Shown here: piece by piece, positions 1-10,546 of the stretch | Layout of the letters: each line of letters opens with the position of its first letter | Position numbering within the stretch: position 1 is the stretch's first letter | NCBI GenBank assembly: GCA_027100635.1 | Contig: JAMOOQ010000012.1 | Location: 62,001-126,000, forward strand | Origin: Campylobacteraceae bacterium | Lineage (GTDB): Bacteria; Campylobacterota; Campylobacteria; Campylobacterales; Sulfurovaceae | Direction: 5' to 3' | Length of the DNA: 64,000 nt | Notes under the pieces: model-generated | What the model was told of the DNA's origin: nothing | What the model saw: only the letters and a program-made list of their open reading frames with translations | Databases searched by the model: none | Made by a program: the position numbers and the translations under genes

Positions 1-1
1 T

Positions 2-697
2 ATTGCCATGGGTGTGGCTTTTTCTATCTTGATTCTTGCTGTTGTTCCTAAGTTTAAAGAGATTTTTGAAGCACTTAAAACTGAGTTACCTCTACCAACT
101 AGAATATTACTATTTTTAGAACATTATATGGGAACTTATATGTGGCAGATTTTGATTGTTCTTTTTGTCTCCATTAAAGCTCATGGGTATCTATATAAAA
201 CCAATAAGGGATGGAAGTATGGTACGGATAGGATTCTTATTCACCCTAAATTTCCTCTTGTAAGTAAAGCTATATTTCTTTCAACTATGCATAGGTATAG
301 TCTAATTTTTGGAGAACTTGTAAAGTCTGGTGTTCCCGTAAATGAGGCACTTGAGACGGCTGTAGGGATGGTAGATAATGAGATTCTCAAAGAAAAACTA
401 GGTAGTATTAATGGAAATATTGGTAGAGGAAAGAGTCTAACAGAGTCCATTATTGAAACAGGAATATATGAAAATATGTTGATACAGATGATAAAAGCAG
501 GAGAGATGGGTGGACAATTAGATTTGATGCTAGAAAAAGTTACAAACTATTATTATGCAGAATTTACAGATTTAATTGATAACTTATCAGCTTATATTGA
601 ACCAATTATGATGTTCTTTATTGCTTGTTTGGTTACACTTATGGCTTTAGGTATTTTTATGCCTATGTGGGGTATGGGAGATGCCGCAGCAGAGTAA
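2..697 (+). CDS. Type II secretion/type IV pilus assembly inner membrane protein (GspF/PilC family), 5'-truncated by window edge
   Basis: C-terminal T2SSF-like sequence (SLIFGELVKSGVPVNEALE..., MIKAGEMGGQLDLMLEKVTNYYYAEF...); frame stays open to the window start. Confidence 0.85.
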   Translation: MAMGVAFSILILAVVPKFKEIFEALKTELPLPTRILLFLEHYMGTYMWQILIVLFVSIKAHGYLYKTNKGWKYGTDRILIHPKFPLVSKAIFLSTMHRYSLIFGELVKSGVPVNEALETAVGMVDNEILKEKLGSINGNIGRGKSLTESIIETGIYENMLIQMIKAGEMGGQLDLMLEKVTNYYYAEFTDLIDNLSAYIEPIMMFFIACLVTLMALGIFMPMWGMGDAAAE

Positions 698-700
698 AAT

Positions 701-1441
701 ATGGGAATAGAACTTATTATAATAGGAGTTATTATCGGTATTATATCAGGATTCTTTGGAATTGGTGGAGGGATGATTTTAGTCCCTCTACTACTTATTA
801 TTGGATTTGATATAAATACAACTGTTGGAATATCTATTATACAAATGGTTTTCACATCAGTATATGGCTCTTATTTAAATTATAAGAAAGGCTCATTAGA
901 AATTAATGATGGTATTTTTATTGGTATTGGTGGTTTTATTGGTGGATTTGGTGGCTCTTTATTAACTCCTTTTATCCCAAGTGAAATTTTAAAATATCTA
1001 TTTCTTTTAATAATACTATTTGCAATTTTTAAACTAATCTTTTCAAAAGAGAAAAAAGATGAAGTTATGAATAATTCTATCTCTTGGCTACTTCTTCTAA
1101 CTATTGGAGTTATTATTGGAGTATTTGCAATTACTCTAGGAATAGGTGGTTCTGTTATGCTTACACCCATTTTGGCAGGAATTTTACACTATCCAATTAA
1201 AAAAGCAATTAGTGCTGGTTTATTTTTTGTTGTATTTTCTTCAATGGCAGGATTAATAGGAAGATTAACTAGTAATAATATTGATTTAGAAAATGGTCTC
1301 ATTGTTGCAATATCTTCACTCTTCGGAGTTTTTATTGGAATATGGTTTAAAGATCATATAACAAGTAAGAATCATAAGAATTTACTTATTTTGTTGTATC
1401 TTATTACTTTATTTATGATGATAAAAAAGATGTGGTTTTAA
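701..1441 (+). CDS. Sulfite exporter TauE/SafE family membrane protein
   Basis: Hydrophobic protein with GFFGIGGGMILVPLL and ITLGIGGSVMLTPIL repeats typical of TauE/SafE. Confidence 0.88.
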   Translation: MGIELIIIGVIIGIISGFFGIGGGMILVPLLLIIGFDINTTVGISIIQMVFTSVYGSYLNYKKGSLEINDGIFIGIGGFIGGFGGSLLTPFIPSEILKYLFLLIILFAIFKLIFSKEKKDEVMNNSISWLLLLTIGVIIGVFAITLGIGGSVMLTPILAGILHYPIKKAISAGLFFVVFSSMAGLIGRLTSNNIDLENGLIVAISSLFGVFIGIWFKDHITSKNHKNLLILLYLITLFMMIKKMWF

Positions 1442-1449
1442 AAAAAAGA

Positions 1450-1471
1450 TACTCTAATATAAATTAGAGTA
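1450..1471. promoter_or_regulatory. Perfect inverted repeat TACTCTAAT-ATAA-ATTAGAGTA upstream of Rrf2 regulator
   Basis: 9-bp arms, 4-bp spacer, about 35 bp upstream of the regulator start; no T-tract following. Confidence 0.45.
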
Positions 1472-1505
1472 AAATTATCTTATTTAAAATATAGAAAAGG
1501 CTAAT

Positions 1506-1907
1506 ATGTTATTAACAAGAGCTAGTGAGTATGCATTATTATCATTGGGAAAGATACAAAGTTCAAATGTACCAATGGGTGCAGAATTGATAGCCAATGA
1601 GTTAAGTATTCCAAAGAGTTTTTTGGCAAAAATTCTTCAAAATCTTGCAAAACATGGTATTTTAGAGTCTCGTAAAGGGGCTCATGGTGGATTTTTTTTA
1701 GCAAGAAAGGTTGATGAAATTACAATATATAGTATTATCTTAGCAGCAGAGGGAAAAGCTCCTGCTATTTTTGATTGTACTCAATATAGTGATACTTGTC
1801 CAAATGGTACAATAGGAACATGCTATATATCACCTTTTTTAGCAAAATTTCAATCTAAGATAGATGGTTTTTTATATGAATTAACACTAGGAGATATACT
1901 TAAATGA
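1506..1907 (+). CDS. Rrf2 family transcriptional regulator
   Basis: N-terminal winged helix MLLTRASEYALLSL...IPKSFLAKILQNLAKHGILESRKGAHGGFFLAR typical of Rrf2. Confidence 0.9.
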   Translation: MLLTRASEYALLSLGKIQSSNVPMGAELIANELSIPKSFLAKILQNLAKHGILESRKGAHGGFFLARKVDEITIYSIILAAEGKAPAIFDCTQYSDTCPNGTIGTCYISPFLAKFQSKIDGFLYELTLGDILK

Positions 1908-2944
1908 TAAAATTATTACACCTTTCACATATTGATTTAGATGGATATGGATGTCAATACTTAACTAGTAAGTATTTTAAAAATATTAATTGTTATAATG
2001 CAAACTACGGACCTGAGGTTACCTCTAGGATAAAAGAGATAATTTATGATATTAAAAAGAGTCAATTATTTTATCCTAATCAAGAGATTATGATACTAAT
2101 TACAGATTTAAATTTAACACCAAAAGAGTCTGCATGGATAGAAAAAGAGGCAAAAGAACTTGATGTTGGACTTCAATTATTAGATCATCATGCTACAGGT
2201 CAAACCTCTGCTGATAGATATAAATGGTATCATCTTGATAGTTCAAAATCAGCAACATTAATTACATATAACTGGCTTCAAAATTTGTATAAATTTGATG
2301 AAGAGAACACTCTTTTAGATGTGGTTAAGACTATTAATGCTATTGATATATGGCTTAGTGATGATAAATTCTTTGAATTAGGTAAAGTATGTTTGGGAAT
2401 GATAGCTGGTTCAAGAGAGATAAATAAGATAGTTTTTCCTGATAATGATAGAGCATTTAAACTATTTTTAATAGATTCAATACAATCTGTAATATCAAAG
2501 AAAGATTCAAATATTTTATTAGATGATAATCTTCACTCTATTAAAAAGGAGTTTTTTACAGATGATAAAAATGATACAAAAGATAATCTTGTTGCGTCAT
2601 ATATTACAGATTTACTTGGTAAAGATAAAGATAGATTTAAAATATTTTATAAAAATTATAAGGGTGTTTTAGGTTATAATATAGGAAGCTCATCAATTAT
2701 TGGCAATAGATTTTTATTAGATAATCCTGATTATGACTTTTATATGGATATAAGTAGCCGTGGTTCATTTTCACTAAGAAGTAATGATAAGCTTGATGTT
2801 TCAATTATGGCACAAGAGATTGGTAATGGTGGTGGACATCCAAATGCGAGTGGTGGGAAAATAGAGGGATTTAAAAACTCTTTTGTATATGAAAAAGTTA
2901 AACTTGCTATTGTTGAACATATTAAAACCAAAACTATCAAATAA
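1904..2944 (+). CDS. DHH family phosphoesterase (NrnB-like)
   Basis: HIDLDGYGCQ, LLDHHATG and GGGHPNASGGKI (DHHA1) motifs; 4-nt overlap with upstream gene. Confidence 0.8.
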   Translation: MIKLLHLSHIDLDGYGCQYLTSKYFKNINCYNANYGPEVTSRIKEIIYDIKKSQLFYPNQEIMILITDLNLTPKESAWIEKEAKELDVGLQLLDHHATGQTSADRYKWYHLDSSKSATLITYNWLQNLYKFDEENTLLDVVKTINAIDIWLSDDKFFELGKVCLGMIAGSREINKIVFPDNDRAFKLFLIDSIQSVISKKDSNILLDDNLHSIKKEFFTDDKNDTKDNLVASYITDLLGKDKDRFKIFYKNYKGVLGYNIGSSSIIGNRFLLDNPDYDFYMDISSRGSFSLRSNDKLDVSIMAQEIGNGGGHPNASGGKIEGFKNSFVYEKVKLAIVEHIKTKTIK

Positions 2945-2957
2945 TTAAGAGAATTTA

Positions 2958-3935
2958 GTGGCGAAATTTAAATATATTCTATTTTTAGTATTAATCTTAT
3001 CATATATAGAGGCAAAAACCTATACTTATCTAAAGGTAGAACCATATTTTTCTAAAATAACAGGTAAATATTATAAAGATGGTGTTGATAATAAAATTAT
3101 AAATGATATAGATAAAGCATTCTCATCTATTAAAATGGCAATGTATTATCTAACAAATAAACATATCACTCAGTCTCTTATTAATGCTCATAATAGAGGT
3201 ATTAAAATTGAAGTTATAACAGATAATAAGATGATAAACAAAAAATATTTTACAAGACTTAGAGATGCAGGGATAAAAGTTATAGATGATGGAGATAAAT
3301 ATGCTTTAATGCATAATAAAATTTTAATTATAGATAAAGATATTCTTTGGATAAGTTCTGCTAATTATACTGTATATTCATTTTATAGAAATTATGATAA
3401 CTTTTTGAAAATCTCAGATAAAAAAGTGATAAAATATTATGATAAAAAGTTTGATGGACTATATAAGAATAATAGAGAGATTTTAAAACCATACATATCA
3501 GATAAAATAGAGGTGTATTTTTCTCCTGACACCAATTTTGAAAATAAAATTATAGATATTATCTCTAAAGCTAAAGAATCTATTAACTTTTTGGCTTTTG
3601 CATTTACAAATCCAAAAATTACAGATGCTTTAATATCTGCTCAAAATAGAGGTGTAAAGATAAAAGGTGTATTTGATAAAGCTCAAAATAATTATCAAAA
3701 ATATTCACAATATAAAGTACTTAAAGAAAATAATATATCTGTAGTTTTAGATAAAAATCCAAAAAAACTACATAGTAAAGTTATCATCATAGATAAAAAA
3801 ATTGTAATAACTGGATCATATAACTTTACAAAAAAAGCTAATAATAAAAATGACGAAAACTCTATAGTGATATATGATAAAGCTATAGCAAAAGAGTATA
3901 TTGATAATTTTAATAATATATATTACTCTAAATAA
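2958..3935 (+). CDS. Phospholipase D-like (two HKD motifs) exported protein
   Basis: Signal-like N-terminus; LMHNKILIIDKDILWISSANYT and LHSKVIIIDKKIVITGSYNFT. Confidence 0.85.
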   Translation: MAKFKYILFLVLILSYIEAKTYTYLKVEPYFSKITGKYYKDGVDNKIINDIDKAFSSIKMAMYYLTNKHITQSLINAHNRGIKIEVITDNKMINKKYFTRLRDAGIKVIDDGDKYALMHNKILIIDKDILWISSANYTVYSFYRNYDNFLKISDKKVIKYYDKKFDGLYKNNREILKPYISDKIEVYFSPDTNFENKIIDIISKAKESINFLAFAFTNPKITDALISAQNRGVKIKGVFDKAQNNYQKYSQYKVLKENNISVVLDKNPKKLHSKVIIIDKKIVITGSYNFTKKANNKNDENSIVIYDKAIAKEYIDNFNNIYYSK

Positions 3936-4026
3936 GTTTTAAATATAAAATTTATATGCTTTTAAGAGCAAAAAAGATAAAATAGTTAATCTAACTCAAT
4001 TAACAATCAACAAAGGTTTATATAAC

Positions 4027-5187
4027 ATGCCACATATTAAAGTAGAAAAATTTGATACCCAACTAATTGAGACTTTGGATGATATTGTAGTATTTAGAGC
4101 TATAGTTTTAAATAGTGATGATGAACTTTTCGCTATTAATTATAAAAATGAAGAATTTTTACTTCATCTTAAAAAAACAGATAATAATTATATGATAAAA
4201 TATGATAAAATTACAAGACCATTAAAGGTTGAGCTTTTAAAAGAGGCTATATCTCAAATAGCAACTAGACTAAACCTAAAAATCCTAAGTTCTAATATTC
4301 AAAATAAAAATCCAAAAGGATCAATATCTTCAAAATATTTAAAAAAAATTAAAGATTTTGAAAGTATTAATTTTTCTAAAAAAAGAGTTTCTATAGAGGT
4401 TGGTTTTGGAAGTGGTAAGCATATTCTTTATCAAGCAAATCAGAATAGAGATAAATTATATATTGGCATAGAGATACATACTCCATCAGCCCAACAACTA
4501 TTAAATCAGATAGATATTCAACAATTAGATAATATATGGGTAGTCAATTATGATGCAAGACTTCTTTTAGAGATGATTCCATCAAATATTTTAGATGAAA
4601 TTTTCGTACATTTTCCAATTCCATGGGACAAAAAACCTCATAGAAGAGTTATTAGTAAAAGTTTTTTAGATGAATCAATAAGAGTATTAAAAGTAGATGG
4701 AAAGTTAGAACTTAGAACAGATAGTAATAAATATTTTTGGTACTCTTTAGATACATTTTTATCTTATCCTAAAATTATGGTTAATATCAAAAAGAATGAA
4801 GATTTGCCAGTAATAAGTAAATATGAGGCAAGATGGAGACGACAAGAGAAAGATATATATGATGTATCTGTAATATCACAAGCCATTAGTGACGATAGGG
4901 ATAATATATATGATTTTAGTTTTAAAGATATTAGCTTTAATTCTGAACTTATAAATACTTTACCAAAAGAGACCATTATTGAAGATCAATTTTTTATTCA
5001 CTTTGAAAGAACTTATACTATTAAAGATAATATGTTACTTGTTAAATGTGCATTTGGTAGTTTTGATAGACCAGAACATAAATATATTTTGATAGCCAAA
5101 GAGAGTAGATATTTATCTTCAACACCTGTATCAACTCTAACCAATTATAAAGCACATCAAAAACTACAGGAGTATTTAGATGTCTAG
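4027..5187 (+). CDS. trmB: tRNA (guanosine(46)-N7)-methyltransferase
   Basis: VEVGFGSGKHILYQA...IGIEIHTPSAQQLL...HFPIPWDKKPHRRV motifs. Confidence 0.88.
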   Translation: MPHIKVEKFDTQLIETLDDIVVFRAIVLNSDDELFAINYKNEEFLLHLKKTDNNYMIKYDKITRPLKVELLKEAISQIATRLNLKILSSNIQNKNPKGSISSKYLKKIKDFESINFSKKRVSIEVGFGSGKHILYQANQNRDKLYIGIEIHTPSAQQLLNQIDIQQLDNIWVVNYDARLLLEMIPSNILDEIFVHFPIPWDKKPHRRVISKSFLDESIRVLKVDGKLELRTDSNKYFWYSLDTFLSYPKIMVNIKKNEDLPVISKYEARWRRQEKDIYDVSVISQAISDDRDNIYDFSFKDISFNSELINTLPKETIIEDQFFIHFERTYTIKDNMLLVKCAFGSFDRPEHKYILIAKESRYLSSTPVSTLTNYKAHQKLQEYLDV

Positions 5188-5854
5188 TGTGGTATCAGCT
5201 TTTAATTTAAGCTTATCTTATAATAATAGTGAAAATGATATAATTCAAAATGCTACATTTGATATAAAAAAGGGTGAATTTGTTTTTATTACTGGTCTTA
5301 GTGGAAGTGGAAAATCAACATTACTAAAAGCACTTTATGGAGAACTTATACCAAAAGAAGGGGAATTAGTAGTTGGAGGTCTTAATTTAAATAGTATAGA
5401 GAAAAAAAAACTTCAAGAGTTAAGAAGACATCTTGGTATTATTTTTCAAGATTATAAACTTATTAATGAGTGGAGTGTAGAAAAAAATGTTGTTTTACCA
5501 CTTATTATAGATGGATACTCTAAAGATATACAAAAAACTCAATCAACAAGACTTTTAAAGCATGTTAAACTTAGTGAATATGCAGAAAAATTACCATTAG
5601 AACTTAGTGGTGGGGAACAACAAAGAGTTGGTGTTGCTAGAGCATTATCCAAAAATCCATTTTTAATATTAGCAGATGAACCAACAGGAAACCTTGATGA
5701 ATATTCATCTAATGTAATTTGGGATTTGATGGAAACAAGTTGTGAGCAACTTCAAACTACTGTGATTGTTGTTACGCATAAAATTCCTACAATATTTTCT
5801 ATCCCATATAGGCATTTAATTATTGAAAATAGAGAAGTTTATGAAATTCATTAA
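5180..5854 (+). CDS. ftsE: Cell division ATP-binding protein FtsE-like ABC ATPase
   Basis: Walker A GLSGSGKSTL, signature LSGGEQQRVGVARAL, Walker B; followed by FtsX-like gene. Confidence 0.85.
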   Translation: MSSVVSAFNLSLSYNNSENDIIQNATFDIKKGEFVFITGLSGSGKSTLLKALYGELIPKEGELVVGGLNLNSIEKKKLQELRRHLGIIFQDYKLINEWSVEKNVVLPLIIDGYSKDIQKTQSTRLLKHVKLSEYAEKLPLELSGGEQQRVGVARALSKNPFLILADEPTGNLDEYSSNVIWDLMETSCEQLQTTVIVVTHKIPTIFSIPYRHLIIENREVYEIH

Positions 5855-6653
5855 AAATCACCTTACTTTTATATTTCCTTTGATGGCTATACTTATTGGT
5901 ATAGAGTTTTTTTTAGTATTTGAAAGAACAACTATAAGCTATGAAGATGGCTTAAGAGATAAATATAGTATGTTAGTTGTAGTTCACGACGAGATAGATT
6001 TGGAGTCTATACAAAATTTAAATCCACATATATTCTCAATTGATTTAATTAAAAAAGATGCTATTGTAGATGAGATTTCAAAGGGTCTAAAGGAGTCAAG
6101 TAAAAAGAACTTATCTAAATTACTTCCATACTTTTATAATGTGAAATTAGATACATACTTTGATATTAAGCAGATAGATAAGATAAAAGCTGACTTAGAG
6201 AAGAGTCCAATTGTTAAGAGTGTTGAGACATTTGATAATAGCCATGATTCAAATTATAAATTATTTATATTTTTAAAGTTTATATTTAAAATCTTTATCT
6301 CATTTATAGCTGTTGTTAGTTTTTTTCTTATTATAAAACAGATGGAGATATGGAGTCTTGTTCATAAACAAAGGATGAAAGTGATGGAGATTTTTGGAGC
6401 ACCTCTACTCCTTAGAAGTGCTGTAATGTACCGTATCGCCATAGTTGATTCTATAATTTCAACCATTATTATTTCTCTTTTTTTTGTACATTTAAAGTAT
6501 AACTGGGTAGATAGTAGTGGTATTGATATATTAGTACATAATCGTGATTTAATCTTTGAATTTAATGACCTATTTAAGATGCTTGGTATCTCACTATTAA
6601 TAGTTATATCATCTGTATCTATGGTTATTTCAAGATTAAAGGATGATAATTGA
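5823..6653 (+). CDS. ftsX: FtsX-like cell division membrane protein
   Basis: Membrane protein with FtsX-like topology, overlaps FtsE gene. Confidence 0.75.
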   Translation: MKIEKFMKFIKNHLTFIFPLMAILIGIEFFLVFERTTISYEDGLRDKYSMLVVVHDEIDLESIQNLNPHIFSIDLIKKDAIVDEISKGLKESSKKNLSKLLPYFYNVKLDTYFDIKQIDKIKADLEKSPIVKSVETFDNSHDSNYKLFIFLKFIFKIFISFIAVVSFFLIIKQMEIWSLVHKQRMKVMEIFGAPLLLRSAVMYRIAIVDSIISTIIISLFFVHLKYNWVDSSGIDILVHNRDLIFEFNDLFKMLGISLLIVISSVSMVISRLKDDN

Positions 6654-7861
6654 AAATTATAGTGATATTAATATTATCAATTTTTATATTAAATGGCGAA
6701 ACAACCAATATTAAAATTAAAAAATCTAAAAAAGAATTAAATGTTGTTAAAAGAGATAAAAGAAGCACAAGTGCAAGGCTTTCAGAAGTTGTAAAAAGTA
6801 TAAAAAAAACAAAATTAGAGCAAGAGAGATTAAATACTAAGCTAATCAAATTAAAAGAACAAAAAAAAGTAGATGATGTTTTATATAAAAGAGCTAAGAA
6901 TAAATTAAATGAATATAATAAATTATATAGAGATGCAGAAAAAGAGATAAAAAAACGAAATATGCAATTCTTATCTCTATTATCAAATCAGTTTGGAATA
7001 ATATTTGCAATGAAAGAGCTTGATAAAAATACACCAACCTCTATTATATATAGAGAGCTGTACTCACACTATAAAACAGAAAATATTAAAGAGTTACAAG
7101 ATTTAAAAAGTGATATAACTAAGTGGAAAAGAAAAAAGAATTCTATTGTAGCAAAACAAAAAGATATAAAAAGAAGTATGAGGCGTATAGAAAAACAAAA
7201 AATTAATTTTAATAAACAAAAAAGAAAAAGAGTAAAACTATTATCAAGGTTAGCAACAGATGAAAATATATACAAAAAAAAGTTAAGTACTATTATAGAT
7301 AAACAAGCATCTCTTCGTTCAACTTTGGCAAATTTAAATATTCTTAAAGCAAAAGATGTTAATAAAGCAAAAGCTGCTGCAAGAGCAAGAAAAAAAGCAT
7401 TAAAATCTAAAAAAAGAGGGAAAAAGAGTAAAACAAATTCAAACTCTTCATACTATAAAACAGCAGTTACTGCTTATCGTGGTTCAAAAACTATATCTCC
7501 AATATCAAATGCTACAGTTACGAAAAGATTTGGTTCATATACTGATCCAATTTATAATATAAAAATTTTTAATGACTCTATCACACTTAAATCTCCATCA
7601 AGTAATAGCAAAGTTAGAAGTGTTCTTTCAGGTAAAATTGTATTCTCAGGAAAAAGTAGTATGTTAGGAAATGTAATTGTAATATCTCATCGTAAAAAAA
7701 TACATACAATATATGCAGGACTTTCAAAAATTGCTCCAACCATAAGAGTTGGAAAACGTGTTAAAAAAGGATATGTTATAGGAAGAATATCTAAAAAATT
7801 AATTTTTCAAGCAACAAAAAACTCTAAACATATAAATCCACTAAAACTTATTAAGTTATAA
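6650..7861 (+). CDS. EnvC-like murein hydrolase activator (coiled coil + M23 domain)
   Basis: Signal peptide, long coiled coil, C-terminal M23/LytM-like segment (RSVLSGKIVFSGKSSMLGNVIVISH...); position after ftsEX. Confidence 0.8.
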   Translation: MKIIVILILSIFILNGETTNIKIKKSKKELNVVKRDKRSTSARLSEVVKSIKKTKLEQERLNTKLIKLKEQKKVDDVLYKRAKNKLNEYNKLYRDAEKEIKKRNMQFLSLLSNQFGIIFAMKELDKNTPTSIIYRELYSHYKTENIKELQDLKSDITKWKRKKNSIVAKQKDIKRSMRRIEKQKINFNKQKRKRVKLLSRLATDENIYKKKLSTIIDKQASLRSTLANLNILKAKDVNKAKAAARARKKALKSKKRGKKSKTNSNSSYYKTAVTAYRGSKTISPISNATVTKRFGSYTDPIYNIKIFNDSITLKSPSSNSKVRSVLSGKIVFSGKSSMLGNVIVISHRKKIHTIYAGLSKIAPTIRVGKRVKKGYVIGRISKKLIFQATKNSKHINPLKLIKL

Positions 7862-7864
7862 TAT

Positions 7865-8461
7865 ATGAATAATAGAACAGAAGATATCTCATCATCTACT
7901 AAGAAACTTATTTTTATAATATTTTTTCTTTTTTTAATTCTATTTTCTAAATATTTACCTTATGGAAATATTCAAACCAATGATAACTCTTCTCTAAAAA
8001 TGATTTTTAATCTATATTTTTTCATATCCTATCAAACTTTAGGAATAGTACATGAGGGTGGTCATGGAATTTGTCATCTTATTGAATGTCCAAAATTTAT
8101 AACAACATTAAATGGTACAATATTTCAAGTTCTTTTTCCATTAGGTATAGGTTATTATTATAAATTAAGAGAAAATTATATTGGATTTTGGATAGGAATA
8201 TTTTTTACAGGTTTTTCCTTACAATATACTTCATGGTATATCTCAACAGCTCATCAAGGTTTATTTGTATCAGGTTCCAAATCTTTTCTTGGTCAAGATG
8301 GGTATCATGATTTTAATTATATCTTAGATACTATGGGACTACTTGCATATGATAATGGAATATCTATTTTAGTTAAACTAATAGCCTATGGATTAATGAT
8401 TTTTTCTGTTTGGAAAATGTTTCTTTTGGCATTTAATATGAAATCACTTTCAAAAAGATAA
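7865..8461 (+). CDS. Multipass membrane protein with HEXXH motif (putative membrane metalloprotease)
   Basis: TLGIVHEGGHGICHLI in a hydrophobic context, several TM stretches. Confidence 0.55.
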   Translation: MNNRTEDISSSTKKLIFIIFFLFLILFSKYLPYGNIQTNDNSSLKMIFNLYFFISYQTLGIVHEGGHGICHLIECPKFITTLNGTIFQVLFPLGIGYYYKLRENYIGFWIGIFFTGFSLQYTSWYISTAHQGLFVSGSKSFLGQDGYHDFNYILDTMGLLAYDNGISILVKLIAYGLMIFSVWKMFLLAFNMKSLSKR

Positions 8462-8482
8462 AATTTTAAAAAAAGGGAAAAT

Positions 8483-10375
8483 ATGCACGGTTTTTATAGG
8501 GTAACTTCTGTTGTTCCAAAGTTAATTTTAGCAGATACAAAGAGTAATTCAAAAGAGATTATAAAATTGATAAAAGAGGCTTATTTAAATGATTCAAGCA
8601 TAATTTTATTTCCTGAGCTTACTCTTACTGGATATAGTATGGGAGATTTGTTTTTAAATCATCATCTTATCTCATCTCAAAATCAAGCACTTCAAAATAT
8701 TTTAGATAAAACAAAAGATATTAATAGTCTCTCTATTCTTGGTATCGCTTTATTAAAACAAAATAGACTTTATAATTGTGCCGTAGTTATTCAAAATGGT
8801 GATATTTTGGGAGTTGTGCCAAAAAGTTATATCCCAAATAAAGAGGAGTTTTACGAAAAAAGATATTTTAACTCTGGAATTGATATAAAAAATAGTTTTA
8901 TTAATATCTTAGATAAAGAGATCCCTTTTGGTGTAGATTTGCTTTTTAGCGATAATAATGATATTACTTTTGGAATTGAAATTTGTGAGGATTTATGGGC
9001 TGTATCTCCACCTAGTAATCAGATGGCAACTAATGGGGCAAATATTATTTTAAATCTATCTGCGAGTAATGAGCTTGTGGGTAAGGCAAATTACAGAGAA
9101 GAGCTTGTGCGAACTCAAAGTGCAAGATGTTATTCTAGTTATGTTTATAGTTCATCAGGAATTAATGAATCTACAAGTGATACAATCTTTAGTGGTGATG
9201 CGATTATTAGTGAATATGGTTCAACTTTGTCAAGAGGAGATAGATTTAATTTTGAAAGCAGTATTATAAATGCTGATATAGATTTGCAAAAACTAAATTG
9301 GCTAAGATTAAATAGTGGTTCTTTTAATGATGGGATTCTCACCTCTTTTAGAGATATTATTATAAATAAAACTCCTCAAATAAATAAATTAAATAGATAT
9401 ATAAATCCAAAACCATTTGTTCCATCAAATCCAAATATTAGAGATGAGGTTTCAAAAGAGATAATAGATATTCAGGCTTTTGCATTAGCTTCAAGATTTA
9501 AAGTCACAGGTATTAAAAAAGCAGTTATTGGAATATCAGGAGGTCTTGATTCTACTCTAGCTCTTTTGTCTACTTGCAAAGCATTTGAGATTTTAGGTCG
9601 CAATTTAAAAGATATTATAGCTATCACAATGCCAGGATTTGGAACAACAAAACGGACAAAAAATAATGCAATAGATTTATGTAATGCTTTAGGGGTAACT
9701 TTAAGAGAGATTGATATTACAAAAATTGCACTTGCTGAATTTAAAGAGATTGGTCATGATACAGATGATTTAAGTGTAACTTACGAAAATGTTCAAGCAC
9801 GAATACGCACAACAATTTTGATGAACCTTGCTAATAAAGAATACGGATTAGTGATTGGAACGGGGGATTTAAGCGAAATAGCTTTGGGATGGAGTACATA
9901 TAACGGTGACCATATGAGTATGTATGGATTAAATTCTGGTATTCCAAAAACTTTAATCTCTTATCTTATAGAATATTTTACCTATAATTCAAATATTAAA
10001 GAGATTTTATTAGACATTTTAGATACACCAATTTCGCCAGAACTTTTGCCTCATAAAGATGGTGAGATAGAGCAGATAACAGAAGATATTATTGGTCCTT
10101 ATGAACTTCATGACTTCTTTCTTTATCATTTTGTAAAGTATGGAGCAAAGCCTGGTAAAATCTTATTTATGGCAAATCATTCTTTTGATAAATATGATGA
10201 GAATACTATAAAGAAATGGCTTATATTATTTTTAAAACGATTTTTTACTCAGCAATTTAAACGAAATGCAATGCCTGATGGAATAAAAGTGGGAACAATA
10301 TCTCTAAGCCCACGAGCAGACTGGAGAATGCCTAGCGAAGCCTCTTTCCAAAATTGGATAGATGAATTAGGATAA
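8483..10375 (+). CDS. nadE: Glutamine-dependent NAD+ synthetase
   Basis: N-terminal nitrilase domain (FPELTLTGYSMGDL) plus NAD synthase SGGLDSTLALL. Confidence 0.93.
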   Translation: MHGFYRVTSVVPKLILADTKSNSKEIIKLIKEAYLNDSSIILFPELTLTGYSMGDLFLNHHLISSQNQALQNILDKTKDINSLSILGIALLKQNRLYNCAVVIQNGDILGVVPKSYIPNKEEFYEKRYFNSGIDIKNSFINILDKEIPFGVDLLFSDNNDITFGIEICEDLWAVSPPSNQMATNGANIILNLSASNELVGKANYREELVRTQSARCYSSYVYSSSGINESTSDTIFSGDAIISEYGSTLSRGDRFNFESSIINADIDLQKLNWLRLNSGSFNDGILTSFRDIIINKTPQINKLNRYINPKPFVPSNPNIRDEVSKEIIDIQAFALASRFKVTGIKKAVIGISGGLDSTLALLSTCKAFEILGRNLKDIIAITMPGFGTTKRTKNNAIDLCNALGVTLREIDITKIALAEFKEIGHDTDDLSVTYENVQARIRTTILMNLANKEYGLVIGTGDLSEIALGWSTYNGDHMSMYGLNSGIPKTLISYLIEYFTYNSNIKEILLDILDTPISPELLPHKDGEIEQITEDIIGPYELHDFFLYHFVKYGAKPGKILFMANHSFDKYDENTIKKWLILFLKRFFTQQFKRNAMPDGIKVGTISLSPRADWRMPSEASFQNWIDELG

Positions 10376-10446
10376 TAGGGTACCTGCAAGAGATACCCCT
10401 ACACAAAATATGTATGTAGGGGGCAATCCCCTTTTGCTTACCCTTT
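10376..10446. repeat. Dispersed intergenic palindromic repeat, family B
   Basis: gggtacctgcaagagatacccctac...tgtagggggcaatccccttttgcttaccc; related to copies at 11741, 38879, 54206, 58879. Confidence 0.6.
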
Positions 10447-10546
10447 GGAAGTTTAATCCTTAACTTCATAAAAATATCTAATATTAACTTTTACTTATAT
10501 TTTATATGATAAAATAAGGGCAAATTTTTTTATATCAGGAGATATT

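Noticed and set aside
5823-7861. ftsX-envC block as a novel system
   Set aside because: Matches the known FtsEX-EnvC cell-division arrangement; only the adjacent HEXXH protein looked unusual.
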